A stretch of 18,248 nucleotides of DNA, taken from the NCBI GenBank assembly GCA_964650085.1, contig CAZYSE010000017.1:1-18248 (forward strand). Direction: 5' to 3'. Both the position numbers and the translations under genes were made by a program. Position 1 is the stretch's first letter; each line of letters starts with the position of its first letter. The stretch comes from KLAP211 sp964650085. Its GTDB lineage: Bacteria; Patescibacteriota; Dojkabacteria; J137. Under the pieces are notes generated by a model that saw nothing but the letters and a program-made list of their open reading frames with translations, did not search any database and had not been told where the DNA came from. This document shows positions 8,501-13,764 of the stretch, one piece after another.

Positions 8501-9350
8501 TTGTAGACACAAGGTGTTTTATAATTATCTCTCCAAGGTGGATTCCAACTGCGTCCTGGAATCTACCAAAGAAAGGGAACCTGTTGATTTCAAATATTTT
8601 CAATTTCCCTTCGTGCAGTATGTAATCAATACCACAGTACTCAAGCCCGAGAGATTTGCAAAGTGACGAGAGTTTGTCTAAAATTTCTTCTGACTGGAGA
8701 TACTTTTCCTGTTTATCAGACATGTTAGATTTGAACCCTTCTACTGAATTTCTCTTTACTGTTCCAAGAGGGACTCCGTCTAATACTATTGTTCTGAAAT
8801 CATAAATTTCATCCATAGCTAAAAACTCTTCAATCTTAATCTCGTGGATAGGCCGATGATTAAATACAGCCTTAACGTCTTCGATATTGTTAACTAATCC
8901 CACTCCATACCCAGTGTAGGATACCTCACTATTAGAGTTTTTGGTAACCATTGGGAAAGTTATATCATCTGATGTGAGATTTTCAGCCTGTGGAGTAAAC
9001 ACTGCTTTTGGAGTTATATCGGCAAATTTTTGAATTACGATACTTTGAATGAATTTATTAGATAAGTTAGGATGCGTGAGAAGACTTTTTTTATTTAGTA
9101 TTCTTTTATTCGGGTACAACAGACATAGGAAATAATGCACAGTTTCATATCTTTCGTCTAGCATTACGATTATATCGGCATCCTCGAATTCCTGTTGATG
9201 GCTTGTAACACGTGGGTTGTTGTCAGTAGCCGATATTACTAGCTTTTTTACGTCAATAAACTCATGCGATAGGCCGTTATTGATCGCCCCTTCTTCAAAG
9301 GCTTCAATCCATTTTGGAACAAATGTATCTCCTATTATTAATAATTTCAT
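8490..9350 (-). CDS. RimK-like ATP-grasp ligase
   Basis: A 286-aa cytoplasmic enzyme of the ATP-grasp superfamily, which joins a carboxylate (through an acyl-phosphate) to an amine. The N-terminal pre-ATP-grasp domain begins MKLLIIGDTF. Nucleotide-binding features are TFPMVTKNSN (131-140, Lys137) and the small glycine-bearing loop SYTGYG. EEFL (174-177) is the adenine hinge, YDFRTIVLDG (183-192) follows, and GIDYILHEGKLKIFEINRF (240-258) carries the Mg ligands D242, E254 and N256. The FEINRFPFFG end resembles the RimK/glutathione-synthetase group. It is second in a leftward pair, 20 bp after the alpha/beta hydrolase gene. The substrate could be a peptide, amino acid or protein tail; the sequence does not tell. 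Its end overlaps the convergent GT2 gene, so transcription from the two sides may interfere. Confidence 0.88.
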   Translation of the reverse strand: MKLLIIGDTFVPKWIEAFEEGAINNGLSHEFIDVKKLVISATDNNPRVTSHQQEFEDADIIVMLDERYETVHYFLCLLYPNKRILNKKSLLTHPNLSNKFIQSIVIQKFADITPKAVFTPQAENLTSDDITFPMVTKNSNSEVSYTGYGVGLVNNIEDVKAVFNHRPIHEIKIEEFLAMDEIYDFRTIVLDGVPLGTVKRNSVEGFKSNMSDKQEKYLQSEEILDKLSSLCKSLGLEYCGIDYILHEGKLKIFEINRFPFFGRFQDAVGIHLGEIIIKHLVSTINE

Positions 9351-9370
9351 ACGTGTTTACTGATAATATA

Positions 9371-10132
9371 CTATAAACTTTTGCCAATTTCAGCAAATTC
9401 TTCAGCACTTAGGTAATGTGTAAATTCTTGATCAGCATTAAAAACTATTTCTGCTTTAACTCTTATTACAAATCTCTCGATTTCTGTTGTAGATACTCTC
9501 GTATCGTTTTTGCCTAACAATATCTTTATTGGTGAATTCCATTTTCGATTATTATTCAAATAAAATTTGCTCGTGAGCTCTTCAAAATACCTTTTTGAAT
9601 AATCATACAATCCTTTAGTTTTGTATTTTTTTGTAATCTGATTCTCACCAGTTGAGCTAAGATTTTTAATATCTTTTTTAAACCACTTCTTATGCTTACT
9701 AAGTTTCATAAGTGGGGCAACCAATGTAATGGAGAATTTGAAGTTCTTGTACTTTTTCTCTAGTTTTTTCACACTTTTAAGTACTACTGCACCTGATATA
9801 GAGTACCCCACAAGATGAAATTCTTTAAGTGATGGGTAGTTCTTCACTATGTGCACAAACAATATGTCTATATCTTCAATTCTTTCTCCTAGTGAAGGAT
9901 ATTCTTTAAGTCTAGTTGAACTTCCGTGACCTCTTGAATCAAGCAGGATTTTAAAAATCGAGTCTTCAACCTTATCGAAAACTGCACTGGATTGATTCTC
10001 CAAACTAGGGTGAAAATGGCCATGAATGAAAATGTAAGCCGTAGAAGAGTCTGCGTTGCCACAGTAATGATATGCCAAGTGACCGAAATCAGTGACGATA
10101 TATTTAGTTTTGTACTTCGTTTTATAGTCCAT
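9371..10132 (-). CDS. Alpha/beta hydrolase
   Basis: A 253-aa serine hydrolase of the alpha/beta fold. The oxyanion strand-turn is YIFIHGHFHP (33-42), the LLDSRGHGSS segment (63-72) precedes the cap, and the nucleophile elbow is GYSISG (109-114, Ser111). The likely acid is D210 in LLGKNDTRV, and the likely base is H239 in FTHYL. There is no signal peptide, so it should be cytosolic. Members include esterases, thioesterases, C-C hydrolases and peptidases, and the substrate cannot be read. The segment between about 140 and 195 is unusually rich in lysine. It is the first gene of a leftward pair with the ATP-grasp ligase, divergent from the small gene at 10191 across a 58-bp spacer. A hydrolase and ligase together could make and break an amide or ester bond, which is inference. 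Confidence 0.85.
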   Translation of the reverse strand: MDYKTKYKTKYIVTDFGHLAYHYCGNADSSTAYIFIHGHFHPSLENQSSAVFDKVEDSIFKILLDSRGHGSSTRLKEYPSLGERIEDIDILFVHIVKNYPSLKEFHLVGYSISGAVVLKSVKKLEKKYKNFKFSITLVAPLMKLSKHKKWFKKDIKNLSSTGENQITKKYKTKGLYDYSKRYFEELTSKFYLNNNRKWNSPIKILLGKNDTRVSTTEIERFVIRVKAEIVFNADQEFTHYLSAEEFAEIGKSL

Positions 10133-10152
10133 TTTTGGTAAAATACGAACTG

Positions 10153-10160
10153 ATTATAAT
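10153..10160. promoter_or_regulatory. Symmetrical -10 box serving two divergent genes
   Basis: ATTATAAT is its own reverse complement, so TATAAT is read at 10155-10160 on the plus strand and at 10158-10153 on the minus strand. It lies in the 58-bp gap between the leftward hydrolase (start 10132) and the rightward small gene (start 10191). That gives leaders of roughly 13-25 nt in both directions. No strong -35 boxes are seen. Confidence 0.45.
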
Positions 10161-10190
10161 ATATAGAGATAATATAGACTATAGAAAATT

Positions 10191-10565
10191 ATGTGGAATT
10201 ATATGTGGCTTCAAAACCTTACCTACAAAACAATTGAAGAGCTGGACCCCGATTACTATATTCTCAAAACGTCATATAATAGTCTTAAAGTTTATGAACT
10301 CCTGTTTGAGATTTTAAAGCTAAGAGGAGAGGAGGTAGTGTTGCCGGCAAACCAACCTGATTTCACTCAATTAAAAGTGGAAATTCTGACAAAACTTCAG
10401 AAAGTCTCAACAAAAAATGAGCCAGAGACAGTAATCAAAGAAGCTTTCTACCTAGGAATGTTATGCACAGCTTTAATTCATGCAAATATTCCTGTACCAA
10501 ATGCTTTGTTGCAGTTTGGACAAATACTGAGTAAGCAGTACCAGAATACAACGGACGCGGACTAA
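10191..10565 (+). CDS. Small hypothetical protein
   Basis: A 124-aa protein of no recognised family. It begins MWNYMWLQ, and the second ATG four codons on could also be the start. The rest is acidic to neutral and probably helical, with segments LYELLFEILKLRG-like around 40-50 and a hydrophobic C-terminal helix (AFYLGMLCTALIHANIPVP) too short and polar to be a clear membrane anchor. The competing frame starting at 10135 is shorter and lacks a supporting context. The gene lies just upstream of the tRNA-Ser/GIY-YIG region and may mark the original left boundary of that locus. No Shine-Dalgarno is seen. Function unknown. Confidence 0.6.
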   Translation: MWNYMWLQNLTYKTIEELDPDYYILKTSYNSLKVYELLFEILKLRGEEVVLPANQPDFTQLKVEILTKLQKVSTKNEPETVIKEAFYLGMLCTALIHANIPVPNALLQFGQILSKQYQNTTDAD

Positions 10566-10581
10566 ATGTCGTTTGGTTTGG

Positions 10582-10587
10582 TATAAT
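10582..10587 (+). promoter_or_regulatory. Ancestral tRNA-Ser promoter (-10 box) before a broken tRNA copy
   Basis: TATAAT within GGTATAATAGACCGT, followed 18 bp later by the tRNA 5' sequence GGAGGATTC (10606-10614). The same arrangement, GGTATAATAGACACGT then GGAGGATTC 16 bp after the box, precedes the intact tRNA at 11077. The two promoter segments are therefore duplicates; this one now drives only a tRNA fragment. Confidence 0.6.
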
Positions 10588-10605
10588 AGACCGTCTGCAG
10601 TAAAA

Positions 10606-10669
10606 GGAGGATTCCCGTCTTCGCAATGCTATGGCGGACAAGCGCATAGTGGTCGAGTGCGCAGTCTTG
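10606..10669 (+). pseudogene. Broken 5' fragment of tRNA-Ser (outermost copy)
   Basis: GGAGGATTC at 10606-10614 equals the first nine bases of the intact tRNA-Ser. After 28 unrelated or degenerate bases (10615-10642) the tRNA sequence resumes at 10643-10669. That 27-base exact match covers 11085-11111 of the intact gene, the D-arm and anticodon stem up to the first anticodon base. It then stops abruptly, with no variable arm, T-arm or acceptor 3' strand following. It retains its own TATAAT. Probably the displaced 5' half of an ancestral gene. Confidence 0.65.
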
Positions 10670-10726
10670 CTCAATAAGATCTGGATTGTGCAAACGAAGT
10701 GCAGCAGAATTCATGATCGCATTAGT

Positions 10727-10737
10727 CCCCGAAGGGG
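10727..10737. repeat. Small GC hairpin, possible left end of an older element
   Basis: CCCCGAAGGGG, preceded by GCATTAGT, resembles the hairpin at 10785-10795 that follows a GCATAGTGG tRNA fragment. It could mark the left end of an older, decayed insertion whose nuclease gene is gone. The intervening sequence 10670-10758 has no convincing gene. Confidence 0.35.
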
Positions 10738-10758
10738 AGAAAGGCTTTAAAAATGTAA

Positions 10759-10784
10759 AAAGGAGGATTCGCATAGTGGTCGAG
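10759..10784 (+). repeat. 26-bp direct repeat, left copy (tRNA-Ser 5' end)
   Basis: Identical over 26 bp to 11074-11099. It holds AAA plus the first 23 bases of tRNA-Ser (acceptor 5' strand, D-stem 5' strand and whole D-loop). The two copies flank the GIY-YIG ORF and its upstream hairpins, with a repeat unit of 315 bp. This copy lacks a TATAAT box and cannot form a tRNA. Confidence 0.8.
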
Positions 10785-10806
10785 CCCCAAAGGGGTCCCT
10801 TCGGGA
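10785..10806. repeat. Tandem hairpins at left end of the GIY-YIG element
   Basis: CCCCAAAGGGG (10785-10795) is followed directly by TCCCTTCGGGA (10796-10806). Both form short GC-rich hairpins. They begin at the exact base where similarity to tRNA-Ser ends, so they probably mark the left end of the inserted element. They could also act in the RNA as a 5' structure or weak terminator. Confidence 0.5.
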
Positions 10807-10824
10807 TGCGCCGCTATTGAAACA

Positions 10825-11091
10825 ATGCATTACATCTATATACTAAAAAGCAAAATTAGAAAGTCAAAGTATTATCTTGGTGTAACCGGTGATATCGAGA
10901 AAAGGCTTCATAAGCATAACTCAGGTGGTAACAAGTCAACCAGAGCTTTTAAACCATGGGAATTATTATATAAAGAGGAATTTTCTGAGAAACGCTCTGC
11001 GTATAAAAGGGAGTATTTTTTAAAAAGTCCTGCAGGGTATTTAACTAAAAAGGGTATAATAGACACGTTAGATAAAGGAGGATTCGCATAG
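10825..11091 (+). CDS. GIY-YIG endonuclease domain protein overlapping tRNA-Ser
   Basis: An 88-aa protein of the single-domain GIY-YIG group (UvrC-N/YhbQ-like). It has HYIYILKS (2-9) for the GIY part, KYYLGVTGDIEKRLHKHNSG (15-34) with the YIG-equivalent Y17-L-G19 and catalytic Arg27, and KREYFLKS (61-68) with the metal-binding Glu63. These enzymes cut DNA, often as homing or repair nucleases. The domain ends near residue 75. The last residues (KKGIIDTLDKGGFA) are the translation of the tRNA-Ser promoter and the tRNA 5' end, and the TAG stop is the first three bases of the tRNA D-loop. No Shine-Dalgarno precedes the ATG. Flanking tRNA-derived direct repeats suggest a mobile or homing role. Confidence 0.85.
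   Translation: MHYIYILKSKIRKSKYYLGVTGDIEKRLHKHNSGGNKSTRAFKPWELLYKEEFSEKRSAYKREYFLKSPAGYLTKKGIIDTLDKGGFA
11055..11060 (+). promoter_or_regulatory. -10 box of tRNA-Ser, inside the GIY-YIG ORF
   Basis: A perfect TATAAT lies 16 bp before the tRNA 5' end and within codons for Gly-Ile-Ile of the nuclease ORF. The surrounding GGTATAATAGAC is shared with the outer copy at 10580-10591, which supports a true promoter that was duplicated rather than a chance match. Confidence 0.65.
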
Positions 11092-11164
11092 TGGTCGAGT
11101 GCGCAGTCTTGGAAAGGCTGTAACCAGCAATGGTTCAAGAGTTCGAATCTCTTATCCTCCGCCA
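11077..11164 (+). tRNA. tRNA-Ser (anticodon GGA)
   Basis: A complete cloverleaf can be folded. The acceptor stem is GGAGGAT (11077-11083) with ATCCTCC (11154-11160). The D-stem is GCA/TGC with an 11-nt loop (11089-11099). The anticodon stem is CAGTC/GGCTG with loop TTGGAAA (11109-11115), giving anticodon GGA at 11111-11113. The long class II variable arm is AACCA-GCAA-TGGTT (11122-11135), as expected for serine. The T-arm is AAGAG/CTCTT with loop TTCGAAT. Discriminator G is at 11161, and CCA is encoded at 11162-11164. It should read UCC and UCU codons. Its 5' end overlaps the GIY-YIG ORF by 15 bp on the same strand. Confidence 0.95.
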
Positions 11165-11227
11165 ATTTTTAAAACATAAACTTGGATGATTTGAGTCGAC
11201 TTAAACATAATACTGAGATGAGAACGA

Positions 11228-11248
11228 AAGTTCGACTATTATCCTCCG
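11228..11248 (+). pseudogene. Possible 3' remnant of a tRNA-Ser
   Basis: The segment reads AAGTTCGAC then TATTATCCTCCG. It matches the T-loop and acceptor 3' strand of the intact tRNA-Ser (AGTTCGAATC, then TTATCCTCCG) with a few changes and no CCA. It lies 64 bp beyond the intact gene. The rest of 11165-11361 holds no gene; a weak A/T-rich hairpin near 11283-11300 was not considered a terminator. Confidence 0.4.
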
Positions 11249-11361
11249 AATTTCTAAAAACTTGAACTTTAAGCCCACTTTTTCTAAACTTTTTTAGTTT
11301 GAGTGAAGGATAAAGAAGTTCAATAATTCTAGATACGATCTATTTCATTTGCTACATTCAA

Positions 11362-12354
11362 TTATTTTAATATCAAAAGCACTAGCAAAGTTATAGATAC
11401 CAAAAAGGAAATTGCACTTCCAAATAGGATCATTTTCTTGAATGATTTAGTTGAAAACACCTTCAAATTCTCAAAATCTACAGATTCTGCTGCTGTAATT
11501 AGCTCCGCTTCATTCTTTATGTTACTCACATGGCCAGGGCTGTCTGATACAAAATGTTGCGCATATGGGAAGCAAGCAAGTTGAGAAGGTTTGTCTTTAA
11601 ACAGACCTGGATACCAAGTATTGAGTTCTAAATTTAGCTTTTCTAAGGGAACATTTAAAGCTTTAATAACCTCACCTGGATCAAACTTCAGGGAGAAAAT
11701 CCCAACATCACCTTCTGCCAATTCACGTCCATAACCGATGGATAAGTTACCTTCAAGCCAAAGTCTTTGGTCCAAATTTTTCATTTCTGTGTTTTCAATG
11801 TTGCTATCAAAAACAATTTGACGGCTATTATCATCTCGCTTGATATCTACAATTACTGTTCCATTATAGTTAGTTGTTACTACTGCCTTGCTACTATTTG
11901 GAGAACGTAAACCATACTTATGATCATAACTAATGGTGTTTGAGTCATAATCTACTATTATCCAGCTTAACAATCCAGTCTTTTTGTCTTCGGCGATAAT
12001 ATAAAATTCTACACGAGATCCCCAAAATGCACTTGTATGAGCTGTAAAGCAGCCAAATATACAATAAAATTTGGGTTCGTCGTTATCAAAAATCTTAGTC
12101 TTTATTAATTCAAAGTCATTTGGAAGCAAAGCTTTTGCTTTATCTAAATCAGCAATTTCATAACATAGAAAAAAGGCATAAGGTTCAACAACAAAGCCCA
12201 TGTATGGCGCTGTCTTTCCTGATGCTTTAATAAACTTATCTTGAATAAACTTTGGTAAAAGCTTATTAAACGGCTGAATAAAATGCAGAGCACCTACATC
12301 CATAGGATTAACAAGATTCTCTACACCTTTAGTAAATTTTTTACTATTCATCAT
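11362..12354 (-). CDS. Membrane-anchored protein, possible acetoacetate-decarboxylase-like fold; heliorhodopsin partner
   Basis: A 330-aa protein ending in a single hydrophobic helix (about 308-329) with a final Lys, so probably tail-anchored with the bulk in the cytoplasm; there is no N-terminal signal. The main part is beta-rich. VEPYAFFLCYEIADLDKAKA (56-75) then LLPNDFELI (77-85), KFYCIFGCFTAHTSAFWGSR (95-114) and VEFYIIAEDKKTGLLSWIIV form a pattern reminiscent of acetoacetate decarboxylase-like/DUF2071 beta-barrels. This is tentative and I see no catalytic Lys motif. It begins with two ATGs (12354 and 12351), 21 bp after the heliorhodopsin stop on the same strand, so the two are probably cotranscribed. 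Function unknown; a ligand-binding or signalling partner of the photoreceptor is possible. Confidence 0.65.
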   Translation of the reverse strand: MMNSKKFTKGVENLVNPMDVGALHFIQPFNKLLPKFIQDKFIKASGKTAPYMGFVVEPYAFFLCYEIADLDKAKALLPNDFELIKTKIFDNDEPKFYCIFGCFTAHTSAFWGSRVEFYIIAEDKKTGLLSWIIVDYDSNTISYDHKYGLRSPNSSKAVVTTNYNGTVIVDIKRDDNSRQIVFDSNIENTEMKNLDQRLWLEGNLSIGYGRELAEGDVGIFSLKFDPGEVIKALNVPLEKLNLELNTWYPGLFKDKPSQLACFPYAQHFVSDSPGHVSNIKNEAELITAAESVDFENLKVFSTKSFKKMILFGSAISFLVSITLLVLLILK

Positions 12355-12375
12355 GAATATTTAATGGTTATTTCT

Positions 12376-13149
12376 TTACATGGGCCTTAAAGTCCCCGAG
12401 AATATTTGCCATGCAAGAGCTGATTTAGCTACCAAGCTAAGAATAATGTAAGCTTTTTCTCCAAAGAGGTAATTCTTCCAAGGACCAATTTGCTTGTATT
12501 GCAAGAACATATTTATTGCAAAACAATTGAAGAATACAAATATCGAAATTAGTATCCCATACACAAACGCAGGAATATTAGTGCTTACTGACGAGACAGC
12601 ACCCAAGAAATACATAGTAATTACAATCCAAGGGATTATTCCAGCGATTACTCCGAAAATGTATGCTGTCCAGTTAGTTTTTTCTGTTGTTTGGTTATGT
12701 AGCTCCATCATCAGACCAAACAAGTTCATTGTAGCATTCAATCCAAATATCAGAATTAAACTAGGCAAGTCAAACATACCACAAAGTATTGCGATTGCTA
12801 CGATCATCACAGATGAACTAAGTGAATATTCAATCCAACGTAAATAGTTGATCTTTAGTTTTAAATTTCTTATGTACCATTCGTATACTTTAGGAAGAAT
12901 AAGCAATAGATGAAAGAAAGCAGATAAAAACAAGAATATTGAAATAAAGTGTTCTAAGTTTAGTTGAAGTGCCTCACTTGTTACAGGCAATACTGTACGA
13001 GCTTCGATATTAAAATCTAAGTAAGTAGTCGTAAGCGGAATTTTAAAGTCTTTGCTTATTGCAAACATTGCAATACCTTGAATAAAGTGAAGAAACGCCA
13101 TGATAGCATTCCATCTGCGCAGATTTTTGTAACCATTTTCGCTATTCAT
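12376..13149 (-). CDS. Heliorhodopsin
   Basis: A 257-aa seven-helix retinal protein of the heliorhodopsin family, which has inverted topology (N-terminus inside the cell) relative to type-1 rhodopsins and does not pump ions in the members studied. Family motifs are clear: RRWNAIMAFLHFIQG (11-25) with His21, AFFHLLL with His80, RWIEYSLSSSVM (104-115) with Glu107 as Schiff-base counterion, NATMNLFGLMME (138-149), IIPWIVITMYF, and SLVAKSALAWQIF (238-250), where Lys242 is the retinal-binding lysine. The length matches the family. The probable role is light sensing or light-controlled regulation through a partner. It is first of a two-gene leftward operon, with a good promoter at 13176-13204. No retinal-synthesis gene is visible in the window. 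Confidence 0.96.
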   Translation of the reverse strand: MNSENGYKNLRRWNAIMAFLHFIQGIAMFAISKDFKIPLTTTYLDFNIEARTVLPVTSEALQLNLEHFISIFLFLSAFFHLLLILPKVYEWYIRNLKLKINYLRWIEYSLSSSVMIVAIAILCGMFDLPSLILIFGLNATMNLFGLMMELHNQTTEKTNWTAYIFGVIAGIIPWIVITMYFLGAVSSVSTNIPAFVYGILISIFVFFNCFAINMFLQYKQIGPWKNYLFGEKAYIILSLVAKSALAWQIFSGTLRPM

Positions 13150-13169
13150 ATGTGAAATTAATAACTAGT

Positions 13170-13204
13170 TACAATATTGTAGTTCTTTTTAGTAGAGATT
13201 TCAC
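13170..13204 (-). promoter_or_regulatory. Heliorhodopsin promoter with overlapping palindrome
   Basis: On the minus strand GTGAAA (13204-13199) and TACAAT (13181-13176) are separated by 17 bp. That fits a sigma-70-type promoter starting about 20 nt before the ATG at 13149. The -10 box is the first half of a perfect 12-bp palindrome, TACAATATTGTA (13170-13181), which could be a repressor site. Confidence 0.5.
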
Positions 13205-13302
13205 TATTGATACTCATTTTAAATGTGCAGCGATAGTTACATTCTTGGATATAATCGTAGAAGTGTTATGGTTCGAATTACTTGTGTCAAAAGGGTAAAA
13301 TC

Positions 13303-13584
13303 TTACTTTTTTCCTTTGCCCTTCAAATACAAAGTACTAGACTCATCTGCATGAGCTCCAGTAGTGCCAACATGTTTATCTGATATTTCAGCACCATTTT
13401 TTATGATATGAACAACTGCCATCCCATGGCCTCTGCCTAATTGAAATTCATTTTTTAACCACTCTAAGATCTCGCCAGCTTTTGTATCTTTTCCAAAGCC
13501 TTTTTTTGTAGCTAGGTCTATTAGCTCTTGAGGAGTTTTGCCTGTTTTCTCTTCAATGTTATCTAGGTAAGTTTGAAATGACAT
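13303..13584 (-). CDS. DUF4287 domain protein
   Basis: A 93-aa soluble protein. Residues 3-65 match the DUF4287 pattern: a helix with KTGKTPQELIDLATKKGF (14-31), then KAGEILEWLKNEFQLGRGHG (36-55) and AVVHIIKNG. Proteins of this group are small and widespread, and some are fused to other domains, but no biochemical function is established that I know of. The C-terminal tail (about 68-93) is hydrophilic and ends KGKGKK, which may help bind nucleic acid or membrane (inference). It is monocistronic, leftward, with 153 bp to the heliorhodopsin gene. No Shine-Dalgarno is seen, and a TATAAT-containing stretch lies about 25 bp upstream of the start. Confidence 0.8.
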   Translation of the reverse strand: MSFQTYLDNIEEKTGKTPQELIDLATKKGFGKDTKAGEILEWLKNEFQLGRGHGMAVVHIIKNGAEISDKHVGTTGAHADESSTLYLKGKGKK

Positions 13585-13697
13585 TCATGACTAATTAATA
13601 TGTAAATAAAATATTATATCACTTAGAATCTGACAAATAGTCTGTAAAAGATGTTGTGCTTAAAAACACAACAAATATAAATAATTTCAAAAATGTT

Positions 13698-13726
13698 TTG
13701 ATTACATTTTCCATTTAAAGTAGAAT
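13698..13726 (+). promoter_or_regulatory. Promoter of the beta-helix surface protein gene
   Basis: TTGATT (13698-13703) and TAGAAT (13721-13726) are separated by 17 bp, a good sigma-70-type match. Transcription would begin around 13733, leaving about 32 nt of leader before the ATG at 13765 with no Shine-Dalgarno. Confidence 0.55.
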
Positions 13727-13764
13727 TAGTGCATTAGTTTTTTTTAGACTTTTATAACCTCTCT

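Larger units (their letters stand above)
10785..11099 (+). mobile_element. Putative minimal GIY-YIG element inserted in tRNA-Ser
   Basis: A 315-bp unit comprises two GC hairpins, a GIY-YIG nuclease ORF, and a terminal segment that carries a tRNA promoter and the first 23 bases of tRNA-Ser. It is bounded by the 26-bp repeat: the left copy at 10759-10784 belongs to the displaced old tRNA 5' end, and the right copy at 11074-11099 rebuilds the functional gene. No recombinase, intron core or terminal inverted repeats were seen. The element status is inferred from the repeat structure and the nuclease. Confidence 0.55.

Noticed and set aside
10135..10317. Plus-strand ORF of 60 aa before and over the start of the 124-aa gene
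   Set aside because: It begins in the divergent promoter spacer before the -10 box and overlaps the better-composed 124-aa frame.
10435..10774. Two minus-strand ORFs in the tRNA-fragment region
   Set aside because: They translate the antisense of tRNA fragments and of the end of the 124-aa gene, and resemble no protein family.
10759..11099. CRISPR array suggested by repeated tRNA 5' segments
   Set aside because: Only three irregular copies, unequal spacing, and the repeats are tRNA sequence.
10908..11165. Minus-strand ORF of 85 aa across the GIY-YIG gene and tRNA-Ser
   Set aside because: It is antisense to a clear GIY-YIG domain and to a foldable tRNA; its start (MAEDKRFELL) is simply the antisense translation of the tRNA 3' half.
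11283..11300. A/T hairpin after the tRNA as a terminator
   Set aside because: The stem is only about five A/T pairs with no clean T-tract after it.
12494..12847. Plus-strand ORF of 117 aa antisense to heliorhodopsin
   Set aside because: It lies wholly within a confidently identified heliorhodopsin gene.
13653..13670. Hairpin TTGTG/CACAA upstream of the surface protein gene
   Set aside because: Only five base pairs with a large A-rich loop and no T-tract; likely chance.
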